A DNA stretch of 50,414 bases from Paulinella micropora (taxonomy: Eukaryota > Cercozoa > Imbricatea > Euglyphida): the NCBI GenBank assembly GCA_009731375.1, contig BJOX01000136.1, positions 446,787 to 497,200 on the forward strand, written 5' to 3'. Numbering within the stretch: position 1 is the first letter of the stretch; each line of letters begins with the position of its first letter. Under the pieces are notes generated by a model that saw nothing but the letters and a program-made list of their open reading frames with translations, did no database searches and was not told the DNA's origin. Of this stretch, positions 9,713 to 21,100 are shown piece after piece. Position numbers and translations under genes: made by a program.

Positions 9713-12397
9713 ATGAGCTCTCAAAATAAACCCCCAAATCATCTCGTCCACCCTAACCTCCTCCCACAATCCTTCAAACCATACCTGTCTCTCACCTCTA
9801 AAAATAACAAAAATAAAACATATAATAAGAACATAAAAAACAACAACAATAATAACAATAATAACAATAATAATAACAATAAAAACAACAATAACGCACA
9901 CAACAATACACTCACAATATATCACACCAACATCCACTCCCTCAAAGCACATTATCAAAACCTAATCACACACCTACAACTCCTACCATTCCAACCAGAC
10001 ATCATCATACTCACAGATAACTACATCAACCAATCAATCAGTAACAACGCATTCCCTATCCCTACATACATAGCTAAACATCACATCGACATCTCAATAT
10101 ATTATAAAAGCAACATGCACATCACAATAGACGACAAACAAACCATATCGGACTCATGCAAAACACCACTAACTCTAAGAATATATAATAATAAACTTAA
10201 AAATAAACCAATACACACAATAATAGGTATGTACAGACGCCCACTCATAGACAAACAATTCACACACGCATTACAAAATAACATAAACAGCATACTACAC
10301 AAAACACCCACAAGCACAATAACACTGGTAGGCGACATTAACTACAACCTACTTGACAACATACATAAACCACACACAGATTTTCAAAACCTAATGATAC
10401 ACAACAACCTCTACACTACAATAACAAAAGCAACGAGACACGACATGGTCCACACAACATCCCACACACTCATAGACATGATAATCACCAACATTAATGC
10501 TAACATAGAATCAAACATCATAAGCCCATGCGTATCAGACCATCATCCCATATACGCAATAATACACACCCGCACAAAAAAACCAGACACAAACAACACA
10601 CCCACACTCACCAAAAGCATATATGAGAAAAACAAAGACACAATCCTAGCAAACCTCAAAACACAGTTAGAATACATCACACAAGACAACACAGAAAACA
10701 GCGACACAAACCAAAAATTTAGATACATACAAACAACAATAACAAAAGTTATAGAACACTTCGAACGAAAGCCTAAACAAAGTAATAGAAGAAAGAGCTG
10801 GTGCAACCCCATAATAAAGAGGCAAATAAGAAAAAAGCACCTACTATATAAAAAATGGAGAGATAACTCGACAGCAGAAAACAAACAAACATACAGACTA
10901 CAGAAGTACAAAGTCGACAAAATAATACACAAAGCCAAAAAAGACGAAATAATGAAGACGCTAGAAGAAAATAAAAACAACCCAAAGAAACAACACAGAA
11001 AACTCAGAGAGTTAGTACCTAACAACAAACCACCGAGAGTGTCACCAACCACAATACAATACAACAACAAAACATACACAGACCCAATAGAAATAGCAAA
11101 CGCACTCAACGATCATTACATAACAATAGGCAAAAAAACAAGCAACAGCATACCAACAATCGAACATAAACAACAACAAGAAGAGAAAGCGGAAGAAAAC
11201 AAACAAACATACCCAAGCTTCAAACTACATAACACAACAGAAGACATTGTAAACAAAACACTTAAAAACATAAACAGAGATAAAGCAGAGGACATATATA
11301 AAATAAAACCAACACTTATAAAAGACATGCATGCCTCCCTCACACCTATACTCACCAACCTTTTCAACAAAGCCATAAACGAAAATAAATACCCAGATGC
11401 ACTCAAAACAACAAAAGTAATTGAACTATACAAAGCAAGTGACACAAGCATGCCAGCCAACTACAGACCGATATCACTACTACCCATAATAGCTAAAGTG
11501 TTTGACACGATAATAAATAAACAAATAATGGACCACCTAACAAAACATAACATAATATCACACACACAATACGCATTCCGACCTAACTCAAACACAACCA
11601 TGACAATCCAAACAATAATAAACCAAATACAAAAACATAAAGACAAAGAAGAATTAGTGCTAGCATTGTATGTGGACCTCTCAAAAGCGTACGACACAGT
11701 AGAGCATTCAAAGCTACTGGACAAACTTCGGCGAAATTTTAATTTCAACGAAGAAACAGTCCAATTCTTTGCATCCTACTTCTCGAACCGCACCCAAGAG
11801 GTCCACACACAATATGGTAAATCTTACAAACGCACCATCACACACGGCATACCACAAGGAAGCACATTATCAACTACCTTTTTCCTACTCTATATCAATG
11901 ACATAATCAATATCATACAACAAGGAACAGTATATACATATGCAGACGACACAACACTCATAATAACATCCAAAACTCCCACAGACCTACAACAAAAAAC
12001 ACAAATAGAAATAACAAAATTAATAAATTACTTCCACTCTAATAACCTAGTACCGAACCCAACAAAAACAACATACACAATTTTTCACAAAACAAAACAA
12101 GATATCACAATAACAATAAACAACCACACCCTCGAGCAATGCAAACATGCAAAACTCCTGGGAATAACACTACAACACAACCTTAAATATGATCAACACA
12201 TCAATAACATAATCCGTAAACTCCAACCCACAATCAACTCATTGCTTTATGCTAAAAGATATCTAAACATAAAAACAATGAAACAATTATACTACACACA
12301 CATATACCCACACCTCATACAAAACATCTCCATCTGGGGGACGCATGACAACAAAAAGAAATACATACAACCACTCATAAAAATACATAAAAAATAA
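9713..12397 (+). CDS. LINE ORF2: apurinic endonuclease and reverse transcriptase
   Basis: The 894-residue frame starts with an Asn-rich linker encoded by an AAC/AAT microsatellite. The endonuclease shows YHTNIHSLKAHYQNL, LTDNYI (the usual TET motif is LTD here), LVGDINYNL and the SDHHPIYA signature. The reverse transcriptase shows NYRPISLLPIIAKVF, YAFRPNSNT, ALYVDLSKAYDTVEH, HGIPQGSTLS and the catalytic YADDT. After 12397 the protein continues in another frame (IRIIAKTHYRAHTKP to TALMTYLLKHQQ, ending near 12766), so a one-base change in the A-run around 12390 has cut off the usual C-terminal extension. This copy is probably inactive. Confidence 0.85.
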   Translation: MSSQNKPPNHLVHPNLLPQSFKPYLSLTSKNNKNKTYNKNIKNNNNNNNNNNNNNNKNNNNAHNNTLTIYHTNIHSLKAHYQNLITHLQLLPFQPDIIILTDNYINQSISNNAFPIPTYIAKHHIDISIYYKSNMHITIDDKQTISDSCKTPLTLRIYNNKLKNKPIHTIIGMYRRPLIDKQFTHALQNNINSILHKTPTSTITLVGDINYNLLDNIHKPHTDFQNLMIHNNLYTTITKATRHDMVHTTSHTLIDMIITNINANIESNIISPCVSDHHPIYAIIHTRTKKPDTNNTPTLTKSIYEKNKDTILANLKTQLEYITQDNTENSDTNQKFRYIQTTITKVIEHFERKPKQSNRRKSWCNPIIKRQIRKKHLLYKKWRDNSTAENKQTYRLQKYKVDKIIHKAKKDEIMKTLEENKNNPKKQHRKLRELVPNNKPPRVSPTTIQYNNKTYTDPIEIANALNDHYITIGKKTSNSIPTIEHKQQQEEKAEENKQTYPSFKLHNTTEDIVNKTLKNINRDKAEDIYKIKPTLIKDMHASLTPILTNLFNKAINENKYPDALKTTKVIELYKASDTSMPANYRPISLLPIIAKVFDTIINKQIMDHLTKHNIISHTQYAFRPNSNTTMTIQTIINQIQKHKDKEELVLALYVDLSKAYDTVEHSKLLDKLRRNFNFNEETVQFFASYFSNRTQEVHTQYGKSYKRTITHGIPQGSTLSTTFFLLYINDIINIIQQGTVYTYADDTTLIITSKTPTDLQQKTQIEITKLINYFHSNNLVPNPTKTTYTIFHKTKQDITITINNHTLEQCKHAKLLGITLQHNLKYDQHINNIIRKLQPTINSLLYAKRYLNIKTMKQLYYTHIYPHLIQNISIWGTHDNKKKYIQPLIKIHKK

Positions 12398-12965
12398 TCA
12401 GAATAATTGCAAAAACACATTACCGCGCGCACACCAAACCAATACTAAACCAACTGAAACTACTTGACATCACCCACCTATATACACTCCGTGTATGCAT
12501 AGAAAATCACCCATTCATTTACCCTAAAAAACACCTCAACAGACCACTCCACAATAACACCTTTACCCCAATCAATACCATACATTCATACAAAACGCGA
12601 TACTCAACTAAAAGCAGCCTCTTTGTCAATCACAAAGACCCATATCTCACCAAGATCTTCGCTGATCAATGGAAATCAATCCCAAAAAATATAACAGATG
12701 AAACAAAAATAAAACCATTCAAAACAGCACTAATGACATACCTACTCAAACATCAACAAACATCATAATATCTATAAATATAAACACTCGCAAAAAAAAA
12801 AAAAAAAAACATGGAACAACAAGTTTGCTCCCCTGTCTGCTACTTGAAGGAGAACTCCCCGGATCAGCCAACGTATATGGTCAACCACGCACAGCCCCAA
12901 CTTCCTCCTCTCTCTTTCACTTTTTCTCACGAAAAAGAAAAGAGAGGGGGGGCCGCCAGACATAA

Positions 12966-13236
12966 ACTACTACACTTTTACAATAACATATATATTCATA
13001 TCATATTTTTATGTTATCACTACTGAATATATCTAAACATAAATATTAATATTAATAATATTAATACTAGATATATATAATACCGAGCCGCTAAATACAA
13101 ATGTAATATTTTCCTTTAATACGATCAACTGAATAACTAGGTTTCCACCTTAGATAAAGGTATAACTTACTAGCTATACTTTTCACGTGGACGTTCCCTG
13201 AGCCCGATTGTAAAATTGTTCTCTCAATAAAAGCGA
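12966..13236 (+). repeat. dispersed ~270-bp repeat, copy C
   Basis: Third near-full copy, ending in AATAAAAGCGAAGAAG. Preceded by a C/T-rich stretch and a G run; copy B is also preceded by a G run. Confidence 0.7.
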
Positions 13237-13254
13237 AGAAGAAGAAGAGTGATG

Positions 13255-13740
13255 GAAAATGTACTAGTCACAGCACAATCAACACATCCGCGCCAGTCAA
13301 AAAATTGACAAATGCGCAACCGAATCCCCCTCCTCGACAGACCGGGCCGTAACATGTCATTTTAGGTAATTGACAGGTTGACGTTAATATTGGTATTTTT
13401 GTTGCTAAGCTCACCATGAGAAACCGCCACGATTGATGTGCCCCTCCAGAGGGGAAATGATTCTCGATAGCGCGCCGGATGCATGAACCCGGCCGAAGGT
13501 GTTGGGGCGCTTCCCAACCCAAAGAAAGACCGCAATTATCGATCTTTTGAGTGAGCTTGGAGATAATTTTGTTCTTACGCCACCAGATCTTCTGCATGTC
13601 TCAAAGCAGCCTAGATCTCTTTCTTCCTTCTTTTTATTCAGAACACCTATTAGAAAAAAATCAAGCGTACATCCAGTTACCACCTTTAGTAAAGTATTAA
13701 ATTCATAAGAGGTGGAATCCTTTTCCATCATAATATGAAT
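13255..13740 (-). pseudogene. unique sequence with broken minus-strand frames, unassigned
   Basis: Two overlapping minus-strand frames (one containing CRRSGGVRTKLSPSSLKRSI, the other FPSGGAHQSWRFL) would join by a frameshift near 13540. They look like a decayed transposon protein, but no family can be named. At 13790 there is a strong donor-like cag|gtaagaa without a convincing exon before it. Confidence 0.25.
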
Positions 13741-13796
13741 TCTGAGTATGATAAAGCAGCGTAAAGCGTGTTGTATGAGTTCAGGGTCAGGTAAGA

Positions 13797-13934
13797 ATGA
13801 TGAAGTATTCTCTGTCTCTCACACACTCGATCTTCTCTCTCTCTCTCCCCTCCTCCCCCCCCCCCCCAGAATGTATTAGAGTGCGAGAGAGAGAGAGAGA
13901 GAGAGAGAGAGNNNNNNNNNNTCTCTCTCTCTCT

Positions 13935-13970
<36 letters not shown>

Positions 13971-14015
13971 CTTTCTCTCTCTCCTCTCTTTTCTCTCTCT
14001 CTCTTCAGTACTCTC

Positions 14016-14047
<32 letters not shown>

Positions 14048-14264
14048 TCTCTCCTCTCTATCTCTCTCTCTCTTTCTCTCTCACTCTCTCTTTTCTCTCT
14101 CTCTCTCTTTCTTTCTTTCTCTCTCTCTTCTCTCTTCTCTCTCCTCTCTCCTCTCTTCTCTACTCTCTCCTTTCTCCTCTCTCCTCTCTCCTTCTCCTCT
14201 CTCCTCTCTCCTTCTCCTCTCTCCTCTCTCCTCTCCCCTCTCTCCTCTCTATTTTTTTAAAATT

Positions 14265-14331
<67 letters not shown>

Positions 14332-14348
14332 TTGATTGATTGATTTAC

Positions 14349-14383
<35 letters not shown>

Positions 14384-14428
14384 TATTTATGCATTTATGC
14401 ATTTATGTATTTATGTATTTATTTATTT

Positions 14429-14508
<80 letters not shown>

Positions 14509-14583
14509 CTTATTTATCTATCTACTATCTATCTATCAATCTATCTATCTATCTATCTACCTATCTATCTATCTATCTATCTA

Positions 14584-14621
<38 letters not shown>

Positions 14622-14863
14622 CATCTATCTATCTATCCATCTATCTATCTATCCATCTATCCATCTATCTATCTATCTATTTATCTATTATCTATCTAAT
14701 ATTTATTTATTTATTTATATTTATTTATTTATTTATATATTTATTATATATTTATATATTTATATATTACTTATTTGTTTATTTATTTTATTTATTTATT
14801 TATTTATTTATTTATCTATTTATTTATTTATTTATTTATTTATTGATTCATTCATTTATTCAT

Positions 14864-14898
<35 letters not shown>

Positions 14899-14945
14899 TT
14901 TGTTTATTTATTTATTTATTTATAATTATATCTATCTATCTATTT
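13797..14945. repeat. (CT)n, (TTTA)n and (TCTA)n block with a 10-N gap
   Basis: CT-rich repeats to about 14250, then TTTA and TCTA/TCTG tetranucleotides. The gap at 13912-13921 sits where (GA)n switches to (CT)n, so strand orientation across the join is unverified. Confidence 0.95.
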
Positions 14946-15022
14946 ACTCAAAGCAAACATATCTTGACGTGCTCAACGCATCTTAGGTTTGTGTTGGAGT
15001 AGAAGTAGTTGTTTGGTCGCAT

Positions 15023-15087
15023 ATGGAGCTGTCAGCAGATTCAGAAGAGCTCCCCCCACTACCCCAGCAAGCGGCCGTCCTGCCCCA

Positions 15088-15093
<6 letters not shown>
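15023..15093 (+). CDS. possible exon or start of the parkin-like gene
   Basis: An ATG at 15023 opens MELSADSEELPPLPQQAAV, an acidic, Pro/Gln-rich stretch like other exons of the downstream gene. It runs into a CT microsatellite with no clear donor. An alternative is an exon beginning after the AG at 15033-15034. Weak. Confidence 0.25.
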
Positions 15094-15134
<41 letters not shown>

Positions 15135-15215
15135 CTGTCCTCCTCCTCGTCCTATAGTTATGTATGCATTTGTGTATGTGTGTGTATGTATTGCGTGTGT
15201 TTGCTGCATGTCTAG

Positions 15216-15276
15216 GGGTCGTCCTCATCAGAGGATTGGGAGGCCAGACGGCTGCATTCTCTCCCCATTCTTCTTG

Positions 15277-15280
<4 letters not shown>
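15216..15280 (+). CDS. probable upstream exon, with two 33-nt echoes
   Basis: Acceptor catgtctag and donor gtctct. Two phases are open: 0-to-2 (begins GSSSSEDWEARRLHSL) and 2-to-1 (begins GRPHQRIGRPDGC). The first looks more like protein; only the second joins the exon at 17033 directly. Two downstream copies of its last 33 nt (15333-15365 and 15404-15436) are each preceded by AG and followed by GT within CT repeats; the second ends in AA instead of AG. Confidence 0.45.
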
Positions 15281-15326
<46 letters not shown>

Positions 15327-15332
15327 ATCAAG

Positions 15333-15361
15333 ACGGCTGCATTCTCTCCCCATTCTTCTTG

Positions 15362-15400
<39 letters not shown>

Positions 15401-15434
15401 AAGACGGCTGCATTCTCTCTCCATTCTTCTTGAC

Positions 15435-15436
<2 letters not shown>
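15333..15436 (+). repeat. two 33-nt exon echoes in (CT)n
   Basis: Copies of acggctgcattctct through ttcttgacag, each after catcaag and before gtctctctct. Both are 33 nt, so inclusion would not shift the frame. Confidence 0.75.
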
Positions 15437-15480
<44 letters not shown>

Positions 15481-15584
15481 GTATACATACAATCGTACAT
15501 AGGACTCGTTCTGGCCTAGCTATCTGTTCCATTTGCCACCACCCCGCGGGTTACTGCGAACACACCGACTTGGGTTATCGTTCT

Positions 15585-15955
15585 CGCCTTCTTCTTCTTC
15601 TTCTTCTTCTTCTTCTTCTTCTTCTTCTTCTTCTTCTTCTTCTTCTTCTTCTTCTTCTTCTTCTTCTTCTTCTTCTTCTTCTTCTTCTTCTTCTTCTTCT
15701 TCTTCTTCTTCTTCTTCTTCTTCTTCTTTTCTTCTTGTTGTCGAAGTATGCATGTATATATGTTTATGTGTGTATATGTGTAAAGATAATGTCACTCAGG
15801 AGGTAGCAACGTCCACAGAAGGTTCTTCTTCTTCTTCTTCTTCTTCTTCTTCTTCTTCTTCTTCTTCTTCTTCTTCTTCTTCTTCTTCCTTTTCTTCCTC
15901 TTCTTCTTCTTCTTCTTCTTCTTTTTTTTTTTCTTCTTCTTCTTCTTCTTCTTCT

Positions 15956-15994
<39 letters not shown>

Positions 15995-16276
15995 TCATCC
16001 TCTTCTTCTTCTTCTTCTTCTTCTTCTTCTTCTTCTTCTTCTTTTTTCTTCTTCTTCTTCTTCTTCTTCTTCTTCTTCTTCCTCTCCTTCTTCTTCTTTT
16101 TCCTTTTTCTTCTTCTTCTTCTTCTTCTTCTTCTTCCTTTTCCTTCTTCTTCTTCTTCTTCTTCTTCTTCTTCTTCTTCTTCTTCTTCTTCTTCTTCTTC
16201 TTCTTCTTCTTCTTCTTCTTCTTCTTCTTCTTCTTCTTCTTTTTCTTCTTCTTCTTCTTCTTCTTCTTCTTCTTCT

Positions 16277-16308
<32 letters not shown>

Positions 16309-16333
16309 CTCTTCTTCTTCCTCTTCTTCTTCT

Positions 16334-16374
<41 letters not shown>

Positions 16375-16398
16375 TTCTTCTTCTTCTTCTTTTCTTCT

Positions 16399-16462
<64 letters not shown>

Positions 16463-16572
16463 TTTTCTTCTTCTTCTTCTTCTTCTTCTTCTTTTTCCTT
16501 TTTCTTCTTCTTCTTCTTCTTCTTCTTCTTCTTCCTTTTCCTTCTGCTTCTTCTTCTTCTTCTTCTTCTTCT

Positions 16573-16613
<41 letters not shown>

Positions 16614-16904
16614 TTCTTCTTCTTCTTCTTCTTCTTCTTCTTCTTCTTCTTCTTCTTCTTCTTCTTCTTCTTCTTCTTCTTCTTCTGCCTCTGCTTCTGC
16701 TTCTGCTTCTGCTTCTGCTTCTTCTTCGTCTGCTTCTGCTTCTGCTTCTGCTTCCGCTTCCGCTTCTGCTTCCGCTTCCGCTTCCGCTGCTGCTGCTTCT
16801 GCTTCTGCTTCTGCTTTATTTCTTCGCGGGGAATGGAGCGAGAGAGAGAGAGAGAGAGAGAGACGAGAGAGAGAGAGAGAGATCGAGAGAGAGATCGAGA
16901 GAGA

Positions 16905-16940
<36 letters not shown>
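15585..16940. repeat. (TTC)n/(TTCTGC)n block then (GA)n
   Basis: Over 1.2 kb of imperfect TTC repeat passing into CTTCTG and CTTCCG hexamers and then GA repeats. A short non-repeat interruption lies at 15737-15825. Poly-Ser, poly-Leu and poly-Lys frames are repeat translations. Confidence 0.95.
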
Positions 16941-16941
<1 letters not shown>

Positions 16942-17032
16942 ACATCCATGACATAGAGCCCGCCATTCTCTCTCTCTCTCTCTCATATATATATAAACAT
17001 ACATACATATAATGCTGGATGCATGTGCGCAG

Positions 17033-17069
17033 GTCCGGACGTGCAGCGCAACCGTAGCAGGGGGAAGAG
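17033..17069 (+). CDS. exon, parkin-like gene
   Basis: Acceptor gtgcgcag and donor gtgccg. Phase 1-to-2 reading PDVQRNRSRGK. Phase 2 is closed by a stop, phase 0 is open (VRTCSATVAGG). Phase 1 is chosen because it joins the next exon through an Ser codon. Confidence 0.5.
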
Positions 17070-17089
17070 GTGCCGTGAGCTCACTCACA

Positions 17090-17225
17090 CATACATACAT
17101 ACATGCATACATACATACATACATACATACATACATACGTACATACATACATACATACATACATACATACATGCATGCATACATACATAGATACATACAT
17201 ACATACATACATACATACATAGATA
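17090..17225. repeat. (ACAT)n tract
   Basis: Tetranucleotide repeat with a few substitutions, inside an intron. Confidence 0.95.
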
Positions 17226-17249
17226 TAGTATGTGTCATTGTATCTGCAG

Positions 17250-17326
17250 TGCATTGAAGAGGATGTTTCACTATTCTTCCGACTCACTCAGCCAGCTGTC
17301 TGTGGAAAAAGACTACAAGAACTTAG
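17250..17326 (+). CDS. exon, parkin-like gene
   Basis: Acceptor gtatctgcag and donor gtacga. Phase 2-to-1 reading ALKRMFHYSSDSLSQLSVEK and DYKNL. The split last codon (G|AT, Asp) is completed by the exon at 24551, giving [11 protein letters not shown] across a 7.2-kb intron. Confidence 0.65.
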
Positions 17327-17337
17327 GTACGATTCTT

Positions 17338-17653
<316 letters not shown>

Positions 17654-17885
17654 GGACACCGTGATAGCCCAGTGGTCAAGTTCTACCATCTGGGCCCTGT
17701 CGCCAGTTCGATTCCCGTCGGTGCCACCAGTATTTTCATTGAACATACCGGTCCGTCTGGAAGTGTTGGAACTGCCCTTGCGGGGGTGTCATTAGAGCCT
17801 ATCGTCAATTCTTCGTACTCCCCTCACGGGTGAGACGATGGAGGCGCATGTGCAGAAATGCATCAGCCATTGACAGAGAAGCACT
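17654..17885 (+). mobile_element. tRNA-derived SINE, family 1, full-length copy with (ATT)n tail
   Basis: The RNA polymerase III A box TAGCCCAGTGGT lies at 17665-17676 and the B box GTTCGATTCCC at 17706-17716, a tRNA-like spacing. A non-tRNA body follows, ending gacagagaagcac and then (TAT)n. A second copy is at 46669-46900 with the same body. tRNA cloverleaf pairing looks lost, so this is a retroposon, not a tRNA gene. It is sense-oriented in the large intron. Confidence 0.85.
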
Positions 17886-18028
17886 ATTATTATTATTATT
17901 ATTATTATTATCATCATCATCTGCTAAAAAGAACAGTAGAGGTAACAGCAGCAATTACAATAATGATAGCGAGGACAAAAGCAACAGCAGCAGCAACAAC
18001 AACAACAACAACAACGACAACGACAACG

Positions 18029-18074
<46 letters not shown>

Positions 18075-18102
18075 TAATAATAATAATAATAACAATAATA
18101 AC

Positions 18103-18163
<61 letters not shown>
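17886..18163. repeat. (ATT)n, (AAC)n and (AAT)n between SINE and LINE
   Basis: The SINE tail runs, through a short unique part at about 17915-17990, into an AAT tract that is the 3' tail of the LINE on the other strand. Two poly-trinucleotide tails thus face each other. Confidence 0.9.
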
Positions 18164-21100
18164 GGCTTCCTCAGACTATAGCATCAGATCCAGATCCTGG
18201 ACATGTGCCTCCATTGGGTCACCGGGGTCAGCCGATCCCAACGCATTGTCAGAACACCAAACAGACATAGCAGCAACAGCAACAGCAGGGGCAGATGGGG
18301 GCTGTGAAGTGCATGAAGAGCTAGATGCGAGGGTGTTAGCTGAAGAGAAGAACTCGGAGACACTACGCTGCGCTCCCGAACCCCTCTCTCTAGCCAGGAC
18401 GTCCACACTGCGCGGACGGCCGCGCCGCGCAACATCAACGTCACTTGGGGGAGAGGGTGGGACAGAAGCTGATGGAACCTCAGTGAGGTCAATCACCTCC
18501 TCGCCCCCATCCTCCACCCCAAGCTCCTCCCTTTTACCCTCCCTAGCAGACCAACACTCAGACACATATGATCCAAACAACACATCCAACTTTGGAGGGG
18601 GACGCAACGCTGTAACCCCTAACAACGCAGCAAGCCTAAAGTTACTGCGGAAGCGCGACTTCCCCTGAAAAAGCTTACAAAACAATCGTGATTGATCCAC
18701 AGGCGACATATCATCCCAACCCTGCCGCACAGAGCCCTCCCGCTCCCGCCCAAGCAACACATCCTCCACCACAACCTCACCGCCTACGACCTCACCACCC
18801 TCCTCACTCCCTCCATCCCCCTCAGCACCCCCCACAGCCATGCCACCGAGCCTCTGCATACTCAGCAACAGCTGCTTACGTCTCCCCTCATGCATGGGGC
18901 AATCCCATAAGAAGTGCGCAAGGGACTCATTGACATCATCATGACAACAGAAGCAGCGAGGGGACATGCCACTGACCAACTTGCTGCGGTACAACCGAAG
19001 GCGGTTGTTGCAGCTGAGCAACCTTCTCCGAAGCAGATTATAATGCGCATCATCAAGGGCTACCCATCTTGGGAACTCCTTAGTTCCAAAGACTTGTCTT
19101 AGGATGACTCGCAGGCCATCAGTAAGATCGCTGCCTGCCTCTCGCTTGTCCCACATCAGTTGCTGCACCATCTTGACGTCCTGCTGAAGGGCCCACTTGT
19201 CCACAGTCGAACACCAACCCTCGAGGTCCTTCTCTGAGCTATTTAGGAGCTCCTGAAGCCCTTGTTGTAGATCCATTGAGTCCCTGATAGCGCCTTCGGC
19301 CTCCGCAGTCCAGTCGGATTTGACTTGAGATGCGATGACAGGAAATCGCTTCTCCGGTAGAACACGCAGCCGTCCATAGAACTTCAGTTGCGCCGCCCGC
19401 CGCAAACGCTCCGCACTCAAAGAGCGCGCCAGAAAGAGTGTAATCCACTTGCTTGTCTTAGGGCTGATGCCGAGAATCATCCTCATGGGGCGCAGCATTG
19501 CTGCCTCCAGCTTGGTGAGCTGCGATACGGGGGCACGCCAGACATCGAAGGCGTACTTCAGCTTGGCCCCCACAAGTTGATTCCAGCACATGAGACGATA
19601 CCTAGCTTGTATCTCACCTGCACACCACAAAGAGTACCAACCTGCGGTGGCGACTTCAGTGACACGCGTAGCCCGCAGGGCCTGCTCCTTCCACTTCAGG
19701 TCGTCGGTGATAACCACTCCCAGGTACTTGTACTGACTGGTGACACAAAGCTTCTGGCCGCGAAACCACACCACGGGCTCACCTCGCTCCCTGATACTTG
19801 GTCGTTTCGCCTTGCTCGACGTGTAAATGGGCATGATTTCCGTCTTGCCGGGCTTCAAGTTGACTTCCAGCCGGTAATCTTCCGCGAACTTGGCCACAAC
19901 ATTGACCATCTTCTGGAGCTCGGTGCGACTGTGAGCGATGAGGGCCACGTCGTCCGCGTATAGAAGTGCCTTGATGTCGTTCAGCCGCTTCACATCCGTG
20001 ATCTTGAGGGCACTCGCCAGCCGATCACACAGCTCATCCATAAAGACGTTGAAGAGTGTGGGAGAGAGAGGGGACCCCTGTTGGACGCCTACACCCTCCA
20101 GTACTTCGGGGGTGAGTGCTCCATCAACTAGCACTTGCGACGAAGTCTGCTCGTAGCACCTGCGTAGCGTGCGCCAGAACTTGCCCCTTACACCCAGCTT
20201 CCAGAGCCTCTCAAATAGGCCATCTCTCCAAACAGACGGGAAAGCCTTGCGTAGATCGACGAACAGGACATACGACTCCCGCTTCTGCTGCTGACGCCCC
20301 TTCAACCTCTGCCAAAGGGTAAAGACCTGATCCGTAGTGCGACGCCCCGGGCGGAAGCCTCCCTGCTCTGGACGTAGCTTATCCGGGCCATCCACGAAGA
20401 GCGTTAGACGAGTAGCTAATAAGGACAGATACAGCTTACCAAGGCAACTAATAATCGAGATATCCCTCCAGTTGTCAGGATCCGTAGGATCCCCACCCTT
20501 GGGGATATTGACGATGATTCCCTTGCCCCAAGCTTTTGGAGTCCTCTCGGCTTCTCGAATCCAGTTGAAGTACTGCGTTAAGTAGCCATTGATGTAGGCG
20601 CCGCCATACTTGAGCATCTCGTTCTTCACTTTGTCCTCGCCACAAGCTTTGTGGTTATTCAGGGCACGTTGCCTTGCAAGGACCTCCTCTTGCGTGAACG
20701 GCTTGTCCAGCTCTTCGCAAGTGTCTTCACCTACTTCGTGCTCCTTCATAGCCCGGGCCACCTCATCTCTGAAGCGATCGTTCCAGTGGAACTGCCGCTT
20801 AGCTTCGGCTTCCTCCCACTCCAGCGAGCCTGCTTCTGCACAGCACTCCACCACAACAGCCGCACTTGCCGGATTTTCCCGTGGCTTCACCGAATTTTTC
20901 CGAAATTCCTCCCACCGAGCGACCTTTTCCGGCAGCGTACACGCCAGTGAGCCATCCTCCCTTTGCACCGGCGCGGAGACCTTCGTTCTGCGTGCCCCGC
21001 CAAGCCGCTTCGCGAGTAGCCAAAAGCGCTTTGAGGATTGCTCGCGTTGACATTTGACCGCTTCTTCCTGCACTTGCTTGAAGGAGGCGGACTTCTTGGC

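Larger units (their letters stand above)
8996..12811 (+). mobile_element. CR1/L2/jockey-like LINE, near-complete, 3' frameshifted
   Basis: The unit has ORF1, then ORF2 (endonuclease plus reverse transcriptase), a short 3' region and an A tail at 12793-12810. The exact 5' end is not clear; the sequence between the TCA tract and 8996 may be 5' UTR. The sense strand is strongly depleted of G and rich in A and C. Copies of the 270-bp repeat lie on both sides. Confidence 0.85.

Noticed and set aside
9710-9715. Reassigned TAA codon joining LINE ORF1 and ORF2
   Set aside because: Gene 1 ends at a TAA in a sensible place and no host exon contains an in-frame stop, so a standard code is the simpler view.
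15533-17008. Long poly-Ser, poly-Leu, poly-Lys and poly-Glu frames
   Set aside because: Products of the TTC/GAA microsatellite, with no unique sequence beyond short edges.
17661-17720. Functional tRNA gene
   Set aside because: A and B boxes are present, but the acceptor and anticodon stems do not pair convincingly, a second copy lacks the A box, and both have a common non-tRNA body with a TAT tail.
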